A stretch of DNA of 64,000 nt, from NCBI RefSeq assembly GCF_011316935.1, contig NZ_WLYS01000003.1, positions 62,001 to 126,000 of the forward strand, written 5' to 3'. Each line of letters begins with the position of its first letter. The stretch's first letter is position 1. The notes beneath the pieces were generated by a model. That model was not told the DNA's origin and searched no databases. It saw nothing but the letters and a program-made list of their open reading frames with translations. The position numbers were made by a program, and so were the translations under genes. This DNA is from Sphingobacterium chungjuense. Its GTDB lineage: Bacteria; Bacteroidota; Bacteroidia; Sphingobacteriales; Sphingobacteriaceae. Positions 52,881 through 61,243 of this stretch are shown here, in pieces.

Positions 52881-53540
52881 TTAGGTTAGCTCAGTCATCA
52901 GCTTATCAAAAGCCGATTGCAACTTTTCTAGTTGCTCTTCCAATTGTGTTACACGATCTGTCAACGCTTCTATTTGTTCGTTCGATCCTGATCTGGTAGT
53001 CGGTTGCTCAGATTCGTATTCGGCTTCATTAAACTCCGTTAGTAGCTGAATATATCTAATCTCCTTTTGTCCAGCACGTTTTGGTGCTATCTGTACAAAA
53101 GCAGGTTCTGTATTTTCTAATTTGTTCAGAAGCTGTGCCACCTCATCGATAGATTCAAAATCGTACAAACGCCCCGAATTACTGTTGATCTCCCCAGGCG
53201 TCAAAGGCCCACGAAGTAGTAACAAGCAAATAATAGCTAATTCTTGTGGCAAGAGCGGATATTGTATCGCCAAATTATGCTTGTACTTCACCGCCCGGCT
53301 GCCGCCACCCACTACAGTAGATACCAAACCAAGCTTTCGCAAACTGTCCAAAGCTACAATAACCGTACTTTCGTCGTATTGTACTACCGGCCGGCGCGAT
53401 GTTTTCTGATTACACGCCGTTTGTAAAGCATTCAAAGTAAGCGGATAATACTCCGGTGTGGTCTTTGCCTTCTCCAATAGCACGCCTAATACGCGTGCCT
53501 CTTTGGCATTTAATATTGGTAGCGGTTTATGTTCTTCCAT
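52881..53540 (-). CDS. YceH-family (DUF480) protein
   Basis: The 219-residue product has two winged-helix modules. First LNAKEARVLGVLLEKAKTTPEYYPLTLNALQTACNQKTSRRPV, then LPQELAIICLLLLRGPLTPGEINSNSGRLYDF, as in E. coli YceH, and a C-terminal coiled coil (EQIEALTDRVTQLEEQLEKLQSAFDKLM). Function is unknown. It lies between fmt and the BNR gene. Confidence 0.92.
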   Translation of the reverse strand: MEEHKPLPILNAKEARVLGVLLEKAKTTPEYYPLTLNALQTACNQKTSRRPVVQYDESTVIVALDSLRKLGLVSTVVGGGSRAVKYKHNLAIQYPLLPQELAIICLLLLRGPLTPGEINSNSGRLYDFESIDEVAQLLNKLENTEPAFVQIAPKRAGQKEIRYIQLLTEFNEAEYESEQPTTRSGSNEQIEALTDRVTQLEEQLEKLQSAFDKLMTELT

Positions 53541-53597
53541 CTGTATTGCTGTTATACGATGTGGTAAGTTACATATATTTTCCTTTCTATTGTAGTG

Positions 53598-54515
53598 TTA
53601 TGGAAAACGGTACCCTCGTAGAAAGTCGCCTACGGTCATTCTTTTCTTGCCTTCAATCTGCACTAATTTCAAATCTAAAAAGCTATCGGTACAGGCAAAT
53701 CGTAAATATGTTTTTTCATCAGTTTCGTATTCACCTGCGGCAATCGTAGGTTTTTCATTCACGAGTACCGTTTCATAGATCTTGAGTACCTTATCATGCA
53801 ATTTAGTAAATGCGGTGGGATAAGGGCTCAATCCGCGAATCTGATTGTATACATCTTTACCCGGTCTGTCCCAGTCAATCTCACAATCCTCTTTGAATAT
53901 CTTTGGCGCGTGCTTCCAATCCGATCCTTCTATCGCATCCTGCGGAGTCGGCTGGAGCGTGCCAGCGCGCAAGGCATTTACCGTTTCTAACAAAAGCGTG
54001 GCACCAGCGTTCATCAGTGCATCGTGCAAATCGCCGGCGTTATCTGTATCTGCAATAGCGACTTCTTTTTGGAGCAAAACATTACCGGTATCAATCTCGT
54101 GCTGCAACAAAAATGTCGTAACGCCCGAAGTTTTCTCGCCATTCATCACCGCATGATTAATCGGTGCCGCACCGCGGTAATTGGGCAGGAGCGAGGCGTG
54201 TACATTCACCGTTCCATGTTGAGGCATATCCCACACGACCTCAGGCAACATTCGGAAAGCGACCACAATCTGCAAATTGGCCTGATACGACTTTAAATCC
54301 GCCAAAAATTCTGGATTGCGTAGTTTTTCGGGCTGTAAAACGGGGATTTGGTGCGCTACGGCATACTGTTTTACCGCAGATTCGTGCATTTTCTGACCGC
54401 GCCCAGCTGGCTTGTCGGGTGTAGTGACTACCGCCACGACTTGTTCGCCTGCTTGTACTAATGCATCAAGAGAAGCTACCGCAAAATCGGGCGTACCCAT
54501 AAATATAATTCGCAT
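53598..54515 (-). CDS. fmt: Methionyl-tRNA formyltransferase
   Basis: The 305-residue enzyme formylates initiator Met-tRNA with 10-formyl-tetrahydrofolate. Motifs: MRIIFMGTPDFAVASLDALV at the start; the LLPNYRGAAPINHAVMNGEKTSGVT segment carries the formyl-transfer catalytic Asn/His; a C-terminal OB-fold tRNA-binding domain ends the chain. Size is normal. It is the first gene of the leftward fmt-yceH-BNR-lpxB set and is divergent from the LolC/E-like gene. Confidence 0.97.
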   Translation of the reverse strand: MRIIFMGTPDFAVASLDALVQAGEQVVAVVTTPDKPAGRGQKMHESAVKQYAVAHQIPVLQPEKLRNPEFLADLKSYQANLQIVVAFRMLPEVVWDMPQHGTVNVHASLLPNYRGAAPINHAVMNGEKTSGVTTFLLQHEIDTGNVLLQKEVAIADTDNAGDLHDALMNAGATLLLETVNALRAGTLQPTPQDAIEGSDWKHAPKIFKEDCEIDWDRPGKDVYNQIRGLSPYPTAFTKLHDKVLKIYETVLVNEKPTIAAGEYETDEKTYLRFACTDSFLDLKLVQIEGKKRMTVGDFLRGYRFP

Positions 54516-54572
54516 CGTATCTTTAAATCTTTTGTAGTTTGTTTCGCGTCATTCAGGGATGACATTTTTTAT

Positions 54573-54580
54573 TAACTTTG
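54573..54580 (+). promoter_or_regulatory. Candidate -7 element of the LolC/E-like permease gene
   Basis: TAACTTTG matches TAnnTTTG, 25 bases before the TTG start at 54606. A -33 element at a fitting distance was not seen. Confidence 0.42.
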
Positions 54581-54605
54581 CGAAGTTACAAAATATAATT
54601 TCAGC

Positions 54606-55823
54606 TTGAATTTCTCCTATTTTTTAGCCAAAAGGATCACCGTTTTCGGCCATAGAACGTTCTCGAAGATGATCATTCGAGTGACGATCGGTGCGCTGAG
54701 TTTGGCGATATTGGCGATCATTATGGCGGTCGCCATTCTGAAAGGATTCAAGCAGGAAATTACCGACAAGCAGCGTGGTTTTTTTGGTGATATTATGATC
54801 GTCAAAAACGATGTTTCTACCTCCTACGAGAGTGCGCCGATCGCGCTTTCGAGGACTAAATTAGATTCTATTCGTGAACTACCTAACGTAGAAAACATCT
54901 ATCCCTTTGCTACCAAAGCGGGCATTATCCATGTCAATCAGGAAGTCGAAGGTGTGTTGATCAAAGGTATTGACGGTAGCTATCGCCAAGATTTTCTATC
55001 GCGCATGCTTGTGGAAGGAGATACCATTAATTTTGCAGCAGAGAATGCAAACAACCAAATTCTGGTATCTCAGCAAACTGCTAATAGGCTGCATCTGAAA
55101 GTTGGAGATAGTTTTATCATGTATTTCGTGCAGCATCCGGTTCGCAAACGCAAACTGGAGGTTAAGGGAATCTATACCACCCATTCGGAAGAGTTAGATA
55201 AGATGTATATCATCGGATCGCTGGATCTCATACGCCGTATCAATGATATGGCGCCAGAAGATGTGGGCGGTTATGAGGTACGGATCAAAGATTTCACGCA
55301 GTTGGCGCTCACATCCAGCGTGGTCGAAGATGAACTTCCTATACACATGGCGACTACTAACGTAGTCGAACAGATGCCTGACGTGTTTAATTGGCTCGAG
55401 CTGTTAGATATGAATGATAGCGTTATTTTTGTGTTGATGGTGATCGTCGCGCTGATCAATCTGATATCTGCCTTGTTGATCAATATCTTAGAGCGTTCTA
55501 GCATGATCGGCATTCTAAAAGCGCTCGGCATGCGCAATACCGAACTTCGAAAAGTGTTTTTGTATAATTCGCTATACCTGATTGGTTATGGTTTGGTGAT
55601 CGGGAATGTACTGGCTATTCTGCTGTACTTCTTTCAGCGTAGTACGCAATTTTTCAAATTAGATCCCAGCATCTATTATGTTTCTTTTGTGCCCGTACAG
55701 ATTTCATGGCACGAAGTTCTTTCACTCAACGTGGCTTTGATCGCGATCGTATTCGTGGTATTGATCATTCCTTCCATGTTGATTAGCAGAATCTCGCCAA
55801 TAAAAACCATTCAATTCAAATAA
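54606..55823 (+). CDS. FtsX-like ABC permease (LolC/LolE type)
   Basis: The product has 405 residues starting at TTG 54606. This start is chosen because NFSYFLAKRIT is the usual N-terminus of this family, while the first ATG (54669) would remove it. It has one TM segment at the N-terminus, then a large periplasmic MacB-type domain (about 60-270) and three TM helices in the C-terminal third, with the FtsX loop LERSSMIGILKALGM. LolC/E proteins extract lipoproteins from the inner membrane with LolD. No ATPase gene lies beside it, so its ATPase is elsewhere. Confidence 0.9.
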   Translation: MNFSYFLAKRITVFGHRTFSKMIIRVTIGALSLAILAIIMAVAILKGFKQEITDKQRGFFGDIMIVKNDVSTSYESAPIALSRTKLDSIRELPNVENIYPFATKAGIIHVNQEVEGVLIKGIDGSYRQDFLSRMLVEGDTINFAAENANNQILVSQQTANRLHLKVGDSFIMYFVQHPVRKRKLEVKGIYTTHSEELDKMYIIGSLDLIRRINDMAPEDVGGYEVRIKDFTQLALTSSVVEDELPIHMATTNVVEQMPDVFNWLELLDMNDSVIFVLMVIVALINLISALLINILERSSMIGILKALGMRNTELRKVFLYNSLYLIGYGLVIGNVLAILLYFFQRSTQFFKLDPSIYYVSFVPVQISWHEVLSLNVALIAIVFVVLIIPSMLISRISPIKTIQFK

Positions 55824-55895
55824 GATTTTCAAATTGTACAGTTTGGTATTGTTTTGGTTGCTTGACGACTAGAACCACGTTAAAAATTGTACATT

Positions 55896-57170
55896 ATGGC
55901 TGAAAAAATTTCCTTAAATGCGGATAGATCTTTGCACGTACCGCATCATCCCATTATTCCTTTTGTTATTGGCGACGGTATTGGACCTGATATCTGGCGC
56001 GCAGCAGTGCGGGTTTTTGATCAAGCCGTATCGCATGTGTATGGTGATGAAAGAGCAGTCGCATGGAAAGAAGTTTTGGCCGGTGAAAAAGCGTACAATG
56101 AAACAGGAAGCTGGCTTCCAGAAGAGACTACACAAGCATTTCGCGACTATCTTGTAGGCATCAAAGGTCCTTTGACTACGCCGGTAGGCGGCGGTATTCG
56201 TTCGCTCAATGTAGCGTTGCGCAAGGCATTGGATTTGTATGTCTGTCTTCGCCCAACAAAATGGTATCCCGGCACACCAACTCCTGTATTGCATCCAGAA
56301 TACATCGATATGGTGATTTTTAGAGAGAATACCGAAGATATTTACGTCGGTGTAGAATATGCGGCAGACTCCGAAGAAAGTAAACGCCTACAACAGTTTT
56401 TGAATAACGATCTAAAGCTGGATTATGATTTTCGCGCCAATACAGGTCTAGGTATCAAAGTGGTATCGGAAGAAGGCACCAAACGCTTGGTACGCGCCGC
56501 GATACAATATGCTCTAGAACAAAATCGGCCTTCTGTGACGATTGTACACAAAGGCAATATTATGAAATACACAGAAGGCGCATTTAAAAATTGGGCTTAC
56601 CAGCTGGCCGAAGAAGAGTTCGGCGATCAAGTCTATACGTGGGATCAGTGGGATAAAACAAAAGCAGAAAAAGGGCAGGAGGAAGCGAACAAAGAGCAAC
56701 GTGCAGCACAAGATGCCGGAAAATTAATCATCAAAGATGTGATTGCCGATAACTTCTTGCAGCAAATATTATTAGCACCGCGCGATTATTCGGTAGTAGC
56801 CACCCTCAATTTAAATGGCGATTATGTATCAGACGCTTTGGCAGCCATCGTTGGGGGCATTGGTATTGCGCCAGGAGCAAATATTAATTACCAAACTGGT
56901 CATGCGATATTTGAAGCCACGCATGGCACGGCACCGCGTTTTGCCGATACCGACACGATGAACCCTTCCTCCGTAATCCTAAGCGGTGTATTACTATTTG
57001 AATACCTCGGTTGGGATGCTGTAGCTACTACTATTACCGAAGCACTCGCCAAAACGATAAAAAAGAAAACCGTCACGGTAGATTTCTATAATCAGATGGA
57101 AAATGCCACTTTGTTAAAGACAAGCGAGTTTGCGGATCAGATAATTGCCAACTTTAGTCCAGTTTCATAA
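55896..57170 (+). CDS. icd: NADP-dependent isocitrate dehydrogenase
   Basis: The product has 424 residues from the ATG at 55896. It oxidises isocitrate to 2-oxoglutarate with NADP. Seen: [14 protein letters not shown] at the start, [17 protein letters not shown] with the phosphorylation-loop Ser, [36 protein letters not shown], then [27 protein letters not shown] and [20 protein letters not shown]. It belongs to the E. coli Icd type. It follows the permease gene by 72 bases. An earlier TTG (55887) keeps the frame but is unlikely. Confidence 0.96.
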   Translation: MAEKISLNADRSLHVPHHPIIPFVIGDGIGPDIWRAAVRVFDQAVSHVYGDERAVAWKEVLAGEKAYNETGSWLPEETTQAFRDYLVGIKGPLTTPVGGGIRSLNVALRKALDLYVCLRPTKWYPGTPTPVLHPEYIDMVIFRENTEDIYVGVEYAADSEESKRLQQFLNNDLKLDYDFRANTGLGIKVVSEEGTKRLVRAAIQYALEQNRPSVTIVHKGNIMKYTEGAFKNWAYQLAEEEFGDQVYTWDQWDKTKAEKGQEEANKEQRAAQDAGKLIIKDVIADNFLQQILLAPRDYSVVATLNLNGDYVSDALAAIVGGIGIAPGANINYQTGHAIFEATHGTAPRFADTDTMNPSSVILSGVLLFEYLGWDAVATTITEALAKTIKKKTVTVDFYNQMENATLLKTSEFADQIIANFSPVS

Positions 57171-57228
57171 GATAATGTCCGGTCTTTTTTTGCAACTTTG
57201 AGCGCCATAGATGACGGCACGTTACCAT

Positions 57229-58284
57229 ATGTACAATTTTAAAAATGACTACGCGGAGGGCGCACATCCTTCCATATTAGAACGCTTATCACAAACCAAT
57301 CTGGTACAACAGGCTGGATATGGCGAAGACGAATATAGCTTGCTGGCAAAGGAAATCCTGAAAGAAAAGTTGGGGAACAAGTGGGCAGCCATCCACTTCG
57401 TATCCGGAGGTACACAGGCAAATCTGTTGGTCATATCTTCTTTGCTAAGACCACATGAAGCGGTGATTAGTGCGGCCTCGGGTCATATTTTTACCAACGA
57501 AGCGGGTGCTATTGAATCCGTTGGACATAAAGTGATTGCCGTGCCTACAAAAGATGGTAAGCTCACAAGCGCCGATATCGAAAAAACATTGCAAGCGTAC
57601 CAGCTGAAGCCGCATGTGGTAAAGCCGCGTTTAGTGTACATTTCCAACACGACGGAGGTAGGCACGGTGTATTCTAAGACCGAATTACAGGATTTGTACA
57701 CACAATGTAAGGCCAATGATTTATTGCTTTTCTTGGATGGCGCACGCTTAGGTCATGCATTGATGGCACCTGGGAGTGATTTGCTATTGGAAGATGTGAG
57801 CAGGTTCACGGATGTGTTTTATCTGGGCGCGACTAAAAATGGTGGTTTATTGGGCGAAGCAATCATTTTTAACCACAGCGCCGTCAGTCAGGAGTTTGAA
57901 TTTGTCATGAAGCAAAAAGGCGCGCTACTTGCCAAGGGTCGTTTGCTAGGAATACAATTTCTGTCTCTCTTCGAAGGCGACCTGTATATGGAACTGGCGC
58001 AACATGCTAATTTGATGGCTGCTAAAATCGCGAAAGCCATTCAAGATGAGGGTCACCAATTTTTGTCAGCTCCGCAGTCCAATCAGCTTTTTCCGATCTT
58101 GCCCATGCCGCTCATTCAAAAGTTGTTAGAAAAATACCAGTTTTACATTTGGCAACAAGTAGACGAAACGCAGGCTGTAGTGCGCTTAATCACATCATGG
58201 GCTACGCCCGAAACGATTGTAGACGATCTGATAAAGGATATCCGATTGTATAATCAGGAGGACGTGGTTTCAAACCCGTCTTAA
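57229..58284 (+). CDS. L-threonine aldolase-family PLP enzyme (low-specificity type)
   Basis: The product has 351 residues from the ATG at 57229 (an ATG at 57211 also possible). It is a fold-type I PLP enzyme starting MYNFKNDYAEGAHPSILERL, with VSGGTQANLLVISSLL, LFLDGARLGHAL and the PLP Lys in FYLGATKNGGLLGEA. It cleaves threonine to glycine and acetaldehyde; related members act on phenylserine or are beta-eliminating lyases. It lies downstream of icd with 58 bases between, ahead of metA. Confidence 0.9.
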   Translation: MYNFKNDYAEGAHPSILERLSQTNLVQQAGYGEDEYSLLAKEILKEKLGNKWAAIHFVSGGTQANLLVISSLLRPHEAVISAASGHIFTNEAGAIESVGHKVIAVPTKDGKLTSADIEKTLQAYQLKPHVVKPRLVYISNTTEVGTVYSKTELQDLYTQCKANDLLLFLDGARLGHALMAPGSDLLLEDVSRFTDVFYLGATKNGGLLGEAIIFNHSAVSQEFEFVMKQKGALLAKGRLLGIQFLSLFEGDLYMELAQHANLMAAKIAKAIQDEGHQFLSAPQSNQLFPILPMPLIQKLLEKYQFYIWQQVDETQAVVRLITSWATPETIVDDLIKDIRLYNQEDVVSNPS

Positions 58285-58312
58285 TCCTTTTTTTATTCTA
58301 CCGTATTCTTGC

Positions 58313-58320
58313 TATTTTTG
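58313..58320 (+). promoter_or_regulatory. Candidate -7 element of metA
   Basis: TATTTTTG matches TAnnTTTG, 32 bases before the metA ATG. No convincing -33 box. No SAM riboswitch-like structure is visible in this short leader. Confidence 0.4.
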
Positions 58321-58352
58321 CTTTTTAAGTACATTTAGGGAACAATCGGGTT

Positions 58353-59315
58353 ATGCCAGTAAAGATACCAAACAATCTACCAGCTATTGAGCTTCTCAAA
58401 GAAGAGAACATCTTTGTGATGAGTGATTTACGCGCTAGCACGCAGGACATTAGGCCGCTGCGCGTCTTGATCTTAAACCTGATGCCCTTAAAAATTACCA
58501 CGGAGACCGACTTTGTACGTTTGCTATCCAATAATCCATTGCAGGTTGAGGTAGAATTTCTACGTCTAGATACGCATACACCCAAAAATACTTCCGAGGA
58601 GCATTTAGAGTTATTTTATAAAGGCTTTAGCCAAGTAACAGAGAATTTCTACGATGGGATGATCATCACGGGGGCTCCAGTAGAAATGTTGCCGTTTGAG
58701 GAAGTGAGTTATTGGAATGAGATGAAAGCAATCTTCGACTGGGCCAAAACGCATGTTACTTCCACTTTGTATATCTGTTGGGCAGCGCAAGCCGCGTTGC
58801 ATCATTTCTATGGTGTAGAAAAAGTACCACTAGATCACAAACTTTTCGGTGTATTCAAACACAACACGACTGAAAATCGCAGTCCCTTGTTTCGGGGCTT
58901 TGATGACGAATTTTATATCCCACACAGTCGGCATACCACGATTGCTAAAGAGGAACTGTTAGCTCAAAACGAGATTTCAATTTTAGCCGAATCAGATGAG
59001 GCAGGCGTAGCGGTAGTTTGTTCACGTGGAGGTCGGGAGTTTTACCTAACGGGACACTCGGAGTACTCACCTTGGACGCTGCACGAAGAATACTTACGTG
59101 ATGTAGAGCGCGGTAGTGAGATTCAATTACCGATAAACTATTATAGAAACGACGACGCAAATAATCCGCCATTAGTACGGTGGAGCGGACACGCTAATTT
59201 GTTATTCAATAATTGGCTCAATTACTTCGTCTATCAAGAAACGCCATACGACCTTCGTGACGTGCCGCATTTAGGCTCATTAAATGAGCCTAGCGCAGCA
59301 ATCGCTGACAAATAG
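58353..59315 (+). CDS. metA: Homoserine O-acetyltransferase of the MetA type
   Basis: The 320-residue enzyme acylates homoserine in methionine synthesis. Seen: NLMPLKITTETDFVRLLSNN, the catalytic Cys142 in YICWAAQAALHHFYGV, GHSEYSPWTLHEEYLRD with catalytic His/Glu. Residue 111 is Glu (TGAPVEML). In the MetA family Glu111 marks acetyl-CoA use and Gly111 succinyl-CoA use, so I call it an acetyltransferase although sequence annotation pipelines often label MetA as succinyltransferase. Its last 26 bases overlap the convergent topoisomerase gene. Confidence 0.92.
   Translation: MPVKIPNNLPAIELLKEENIFVMSDLRASTQDIRPLRVLILNLMPLKITTETDFVRLLSNNPLQVEVEFLRLDTHTPKNTSEEHLELFYKGFSQVTENFYDGMIITGAPVEMLPFEEVSYWNEMKAIFDWAKTHVTSTLYICWAAQAALHHFYGVEKVPLDHKLFGVFKHNTTENRSPLFRGFDDEFYIPHSRHTTIAKEELLAQNEISILAESDEAGVAVVCSRGGREFYLTGHSEYSPWTLHEEYLRDVERGSEIQLPINYYRNDDANNPPLVRWSGHANLLFNNWLNYFVYQETPYDLRDVPHLGSLNEPSAAIADK
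59272..59292. repeat. 10-bp perfect inverted repeat at the metA/topoisomerase end
   Basis: Bases 59272-59281 pair with 59283-59292 around one base, so the real hairpin loop would be somewhat wider. It lies in the last codons of metA and includes the topoisomerase stop codon. It could be a 3' end for the leftward topoisomerase transcript; no T-run follows. Confidence 0.4.
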
Positions 59316-60315
59316 CTTCTGCTTGCGGAATACTTAGTCGGCGCGCGCCAACTTTAAGTTTTGCTTTCTTGTAAAATGTGCCATCCAAGAACATTTCTTG
59401 TATCAAAGGATGCACATAATATTTCTTGGCCACAGCCCGCGTGTTTCCTAATTCTCCAGCGATCTGATCAATAATGGCATTCAACAGCTTTTGGCTGTTT
59501 TTCAACTCGTATTCAGACTGTATGGCCGCCATCAATTTGACCGCTAATATAGTCGCACCCCAGATCCGAAAACTTTTTACCGAAAGTTTATATTCCGAAT
59601 TCTGCCCCTTTAAATAGGTATTCACGTCGCGACCACGCAATTTTCTAATTCCTTTTGGTGCGGATGGATCCAAATACTGAAACAAGTTTTTGCCTGGGAT
59701 CTCCGACAATGAGGCTACAAAATTGTACAACTTCTTATCATTTACCACGTGTAATTGAGGCACACCTTTTTTGCCGACGTAGCTAATCGTGACGCCTTCT
59801 TTGGATAACGTGACATGCGATTTCTTTAAGGTAGTGAGGCCGTACGATTTATTGGCCTTCGTATATCGCGCATTCCCCACACGCATCAATGTACGTTTGA
59901 TCACAGCCAACGCCAGAGCAGATACCTTGTCCTTCGTCCACTCAGGCAATTGGAGATCTTTATTGATCCTGCGCTGCAATTTTGGTAAGTATGGCCCTAA
60001 AGCCAATACCTTTTGAAATTTAGCATCATTTTGGTTCTGCGTCCATTCTTTATGATAAATGTATTGTTTACGATCGCGTAAATCATAACCAAAACATTGA
60101 ATATGACCTTTCGGATCGGGACATATCCATACGCGCTTCCAAGCAGGTGGGATTACCAGTGCTTGAATTCTCTTCAAGGTGCGTTCATTGGTAATGAATG
60201 CGCCACGCAGATTTTTGTAGCGGTAAGATTTACCGACTTTCACTCGTTTGTAGCCTTTGCAGGTGCAGTCTATGTATTTATATGCGTTTTTTTCCGCTTG
60301 ATCTATGCTTTCCAT
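59290..60315 (-). CDS. DNA topoisomerase IB
   Basis: The 341-residue poxvirus-like type IB enzyme has the N-terminal domain with YRYKNLRGAFITNERTLKRIQALVIPPAW and DPKGHIQCFGYDLRDRKQYIYH. Its catalytic domain has Arg150-type VGNARYTKANKSYGLTTLKK, KLRGRD, FRIWGATILAV and active-site Tyr300 (KKYYVHP). It relaxes supercoiled DNA by transient 3'-phosphotyrosine linkage. The gene is convergent with metA with a 26-base overlap and is alone on its transcript. Confidence 0.95.
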   Translation of the reverse strand: MESIDQAEKNAYKYIDCTCKGYKRVKVGKSYRYKNLRGAFITNERTLKRIQALVIPPAWKRVWICPDPKGHIQCFGYDLRDRKQYIYHKEWTQNQNDAKFQKVLALGPYLPKLQRRINKDLQLPEWTKDKVSALALAVIKRTLMRVGNARYTKANKSYGLTTLKKSHVTLSKEGVTISYVGKKGVPQLHVVNDKKLYNFVASLSEIPGKNLFQYLDPSAPKGIRKLRGRDVNTYLKGQNSEYKLSVKSFRIWGATILAVKLMAAIQSEYELKNSQKLLNAIIDQIAGELGNTRAVAKKYYVHPLIQEMFLDGTFYKKAKLKVGARRLSIPQAEAICQRLLR

Positions 60316-60491
60316 GCTTATTGTTTGATACGTATTGGATCCCTATAATCCGTGTGTTATGCAACAAAGGAATAAAGACATTTGTTTCTCTGATTAGATA
60401 CATAATCATCCTAAAATTTGATAAATGAATACGAACAAAATAAAGTTGATTTTTACACCAAACATTTGAAACAACTCGTGTAGATCATTGT

Positions 60492-60515
60492 TTATATCAA
60501 AATACCATGATATAA
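60492..60515. promoter_or_regulatory. Inverted repeat upstream of the MarR gene, candidate operator
   Basis: TTATATC (60492-60498) and GATATAA (60509-60515) are perfect inverted halves around 10 bases, 58 bases before the MarR start. MarR proteins bind such palindromes in their own promoters, so this may be the operator of the carotenoid operon; binding is inferred. Confidence 0.4.
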
Positions 60516-60572
60516 CAGTTTAAAAATATACTATTCATTATCCCTCAACCCTCATCAATAAACATCGCAAAA

Positions 60573-61235
60573 ATGAAATACGATTTGTTACAAGATGTCA
60601 TCCAGCTAGTATCAGAGTTTGAGCAGGAACAACTGTCGCATGCGAGCTATGGGAATGATTTGAAGGGCTTTATGAGTTGGGTCGCCAACAGTAAAGCCTC
60701 AGATCGAGAGCGAACAATAGCATGGAAGGGTATGGAAAATGGTCGATCAGCCGAAAGTGTTATCAGCACCTTACTAGTTCACCTGAATCGCTACGCTAAA
60801 AATTACTCACGATCTGTGCTTATTCATAGTGACTTTTCCACGCAGGAAGACTATATTTATCTCATAAATCTAAAAGCTTTTGGGGAGATGACCAAAATGG
60901 CTTTGATTAAGAAAAACATTCAGGACAAACCTGTCGGCATGCAAATCATCAACCGTCTCATCAAACATGGTTGGGTAAAGCAGCAAGACTCCGTGACGGA
61001 TCGCCGTAGCAAGATGATCTCCATTACAGATATAGGGTTAGAAGTACTGGAACAACACATGCACAAAATCAGACAGGCCACACAAATTGTATCTGCTGAT
61101 TTGCTGCCCGAAGAGAAACTGGAATTGATTCGCCTACTGCAAAAACTAGAAGCGTTTCACCATCCTATATATTTAAGTAACACACCAGCAGAGCAGCTGT
61201 TGGGTCAAGCGTATCAACAATTAAAATCTACCTAG
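60573..61235 (+). CDS. MarR-family transcriptional regulator of the carotenoid operon
   Basis: The 220-residue protein is longer than standard MarR (about 150). The N-terminal 80 residues (EFEQEQLSHASYGNDLKGFMSWVANSKA) are an extra helical region. The winged helix follows: FSTQEDYIYLINLKAFGEMTKMALIKKNIQDKPVGMQIINRLIKHGWVKQQDSVTDRRSKMISITDIG. It opens the crt operon with crtI starting 9 bases behind it, so it probably controls its own operon. Confidence 0.88.
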   Translation: MKYDLLQDVIQLVSEFEQEQLSHASYGNDLKGFMSWVANSKASDRERTIAWKGMENGRSAESVISTLLVHLNRYAKNYSRSVLIHSDFSTQEDYIYLINLKAFGEMTKMALIKKNIQDKPVGMQIINRLIKHGWVKQQDSVTDRRSKMISITDIGLEVLEQHMHKIRQATQIVSADLLPEEKLELIRLLQKLEAFHHPIYLSNTPAEQLLGQAYQQLKST

Positions 61236-61243
61236 ACCACAAA

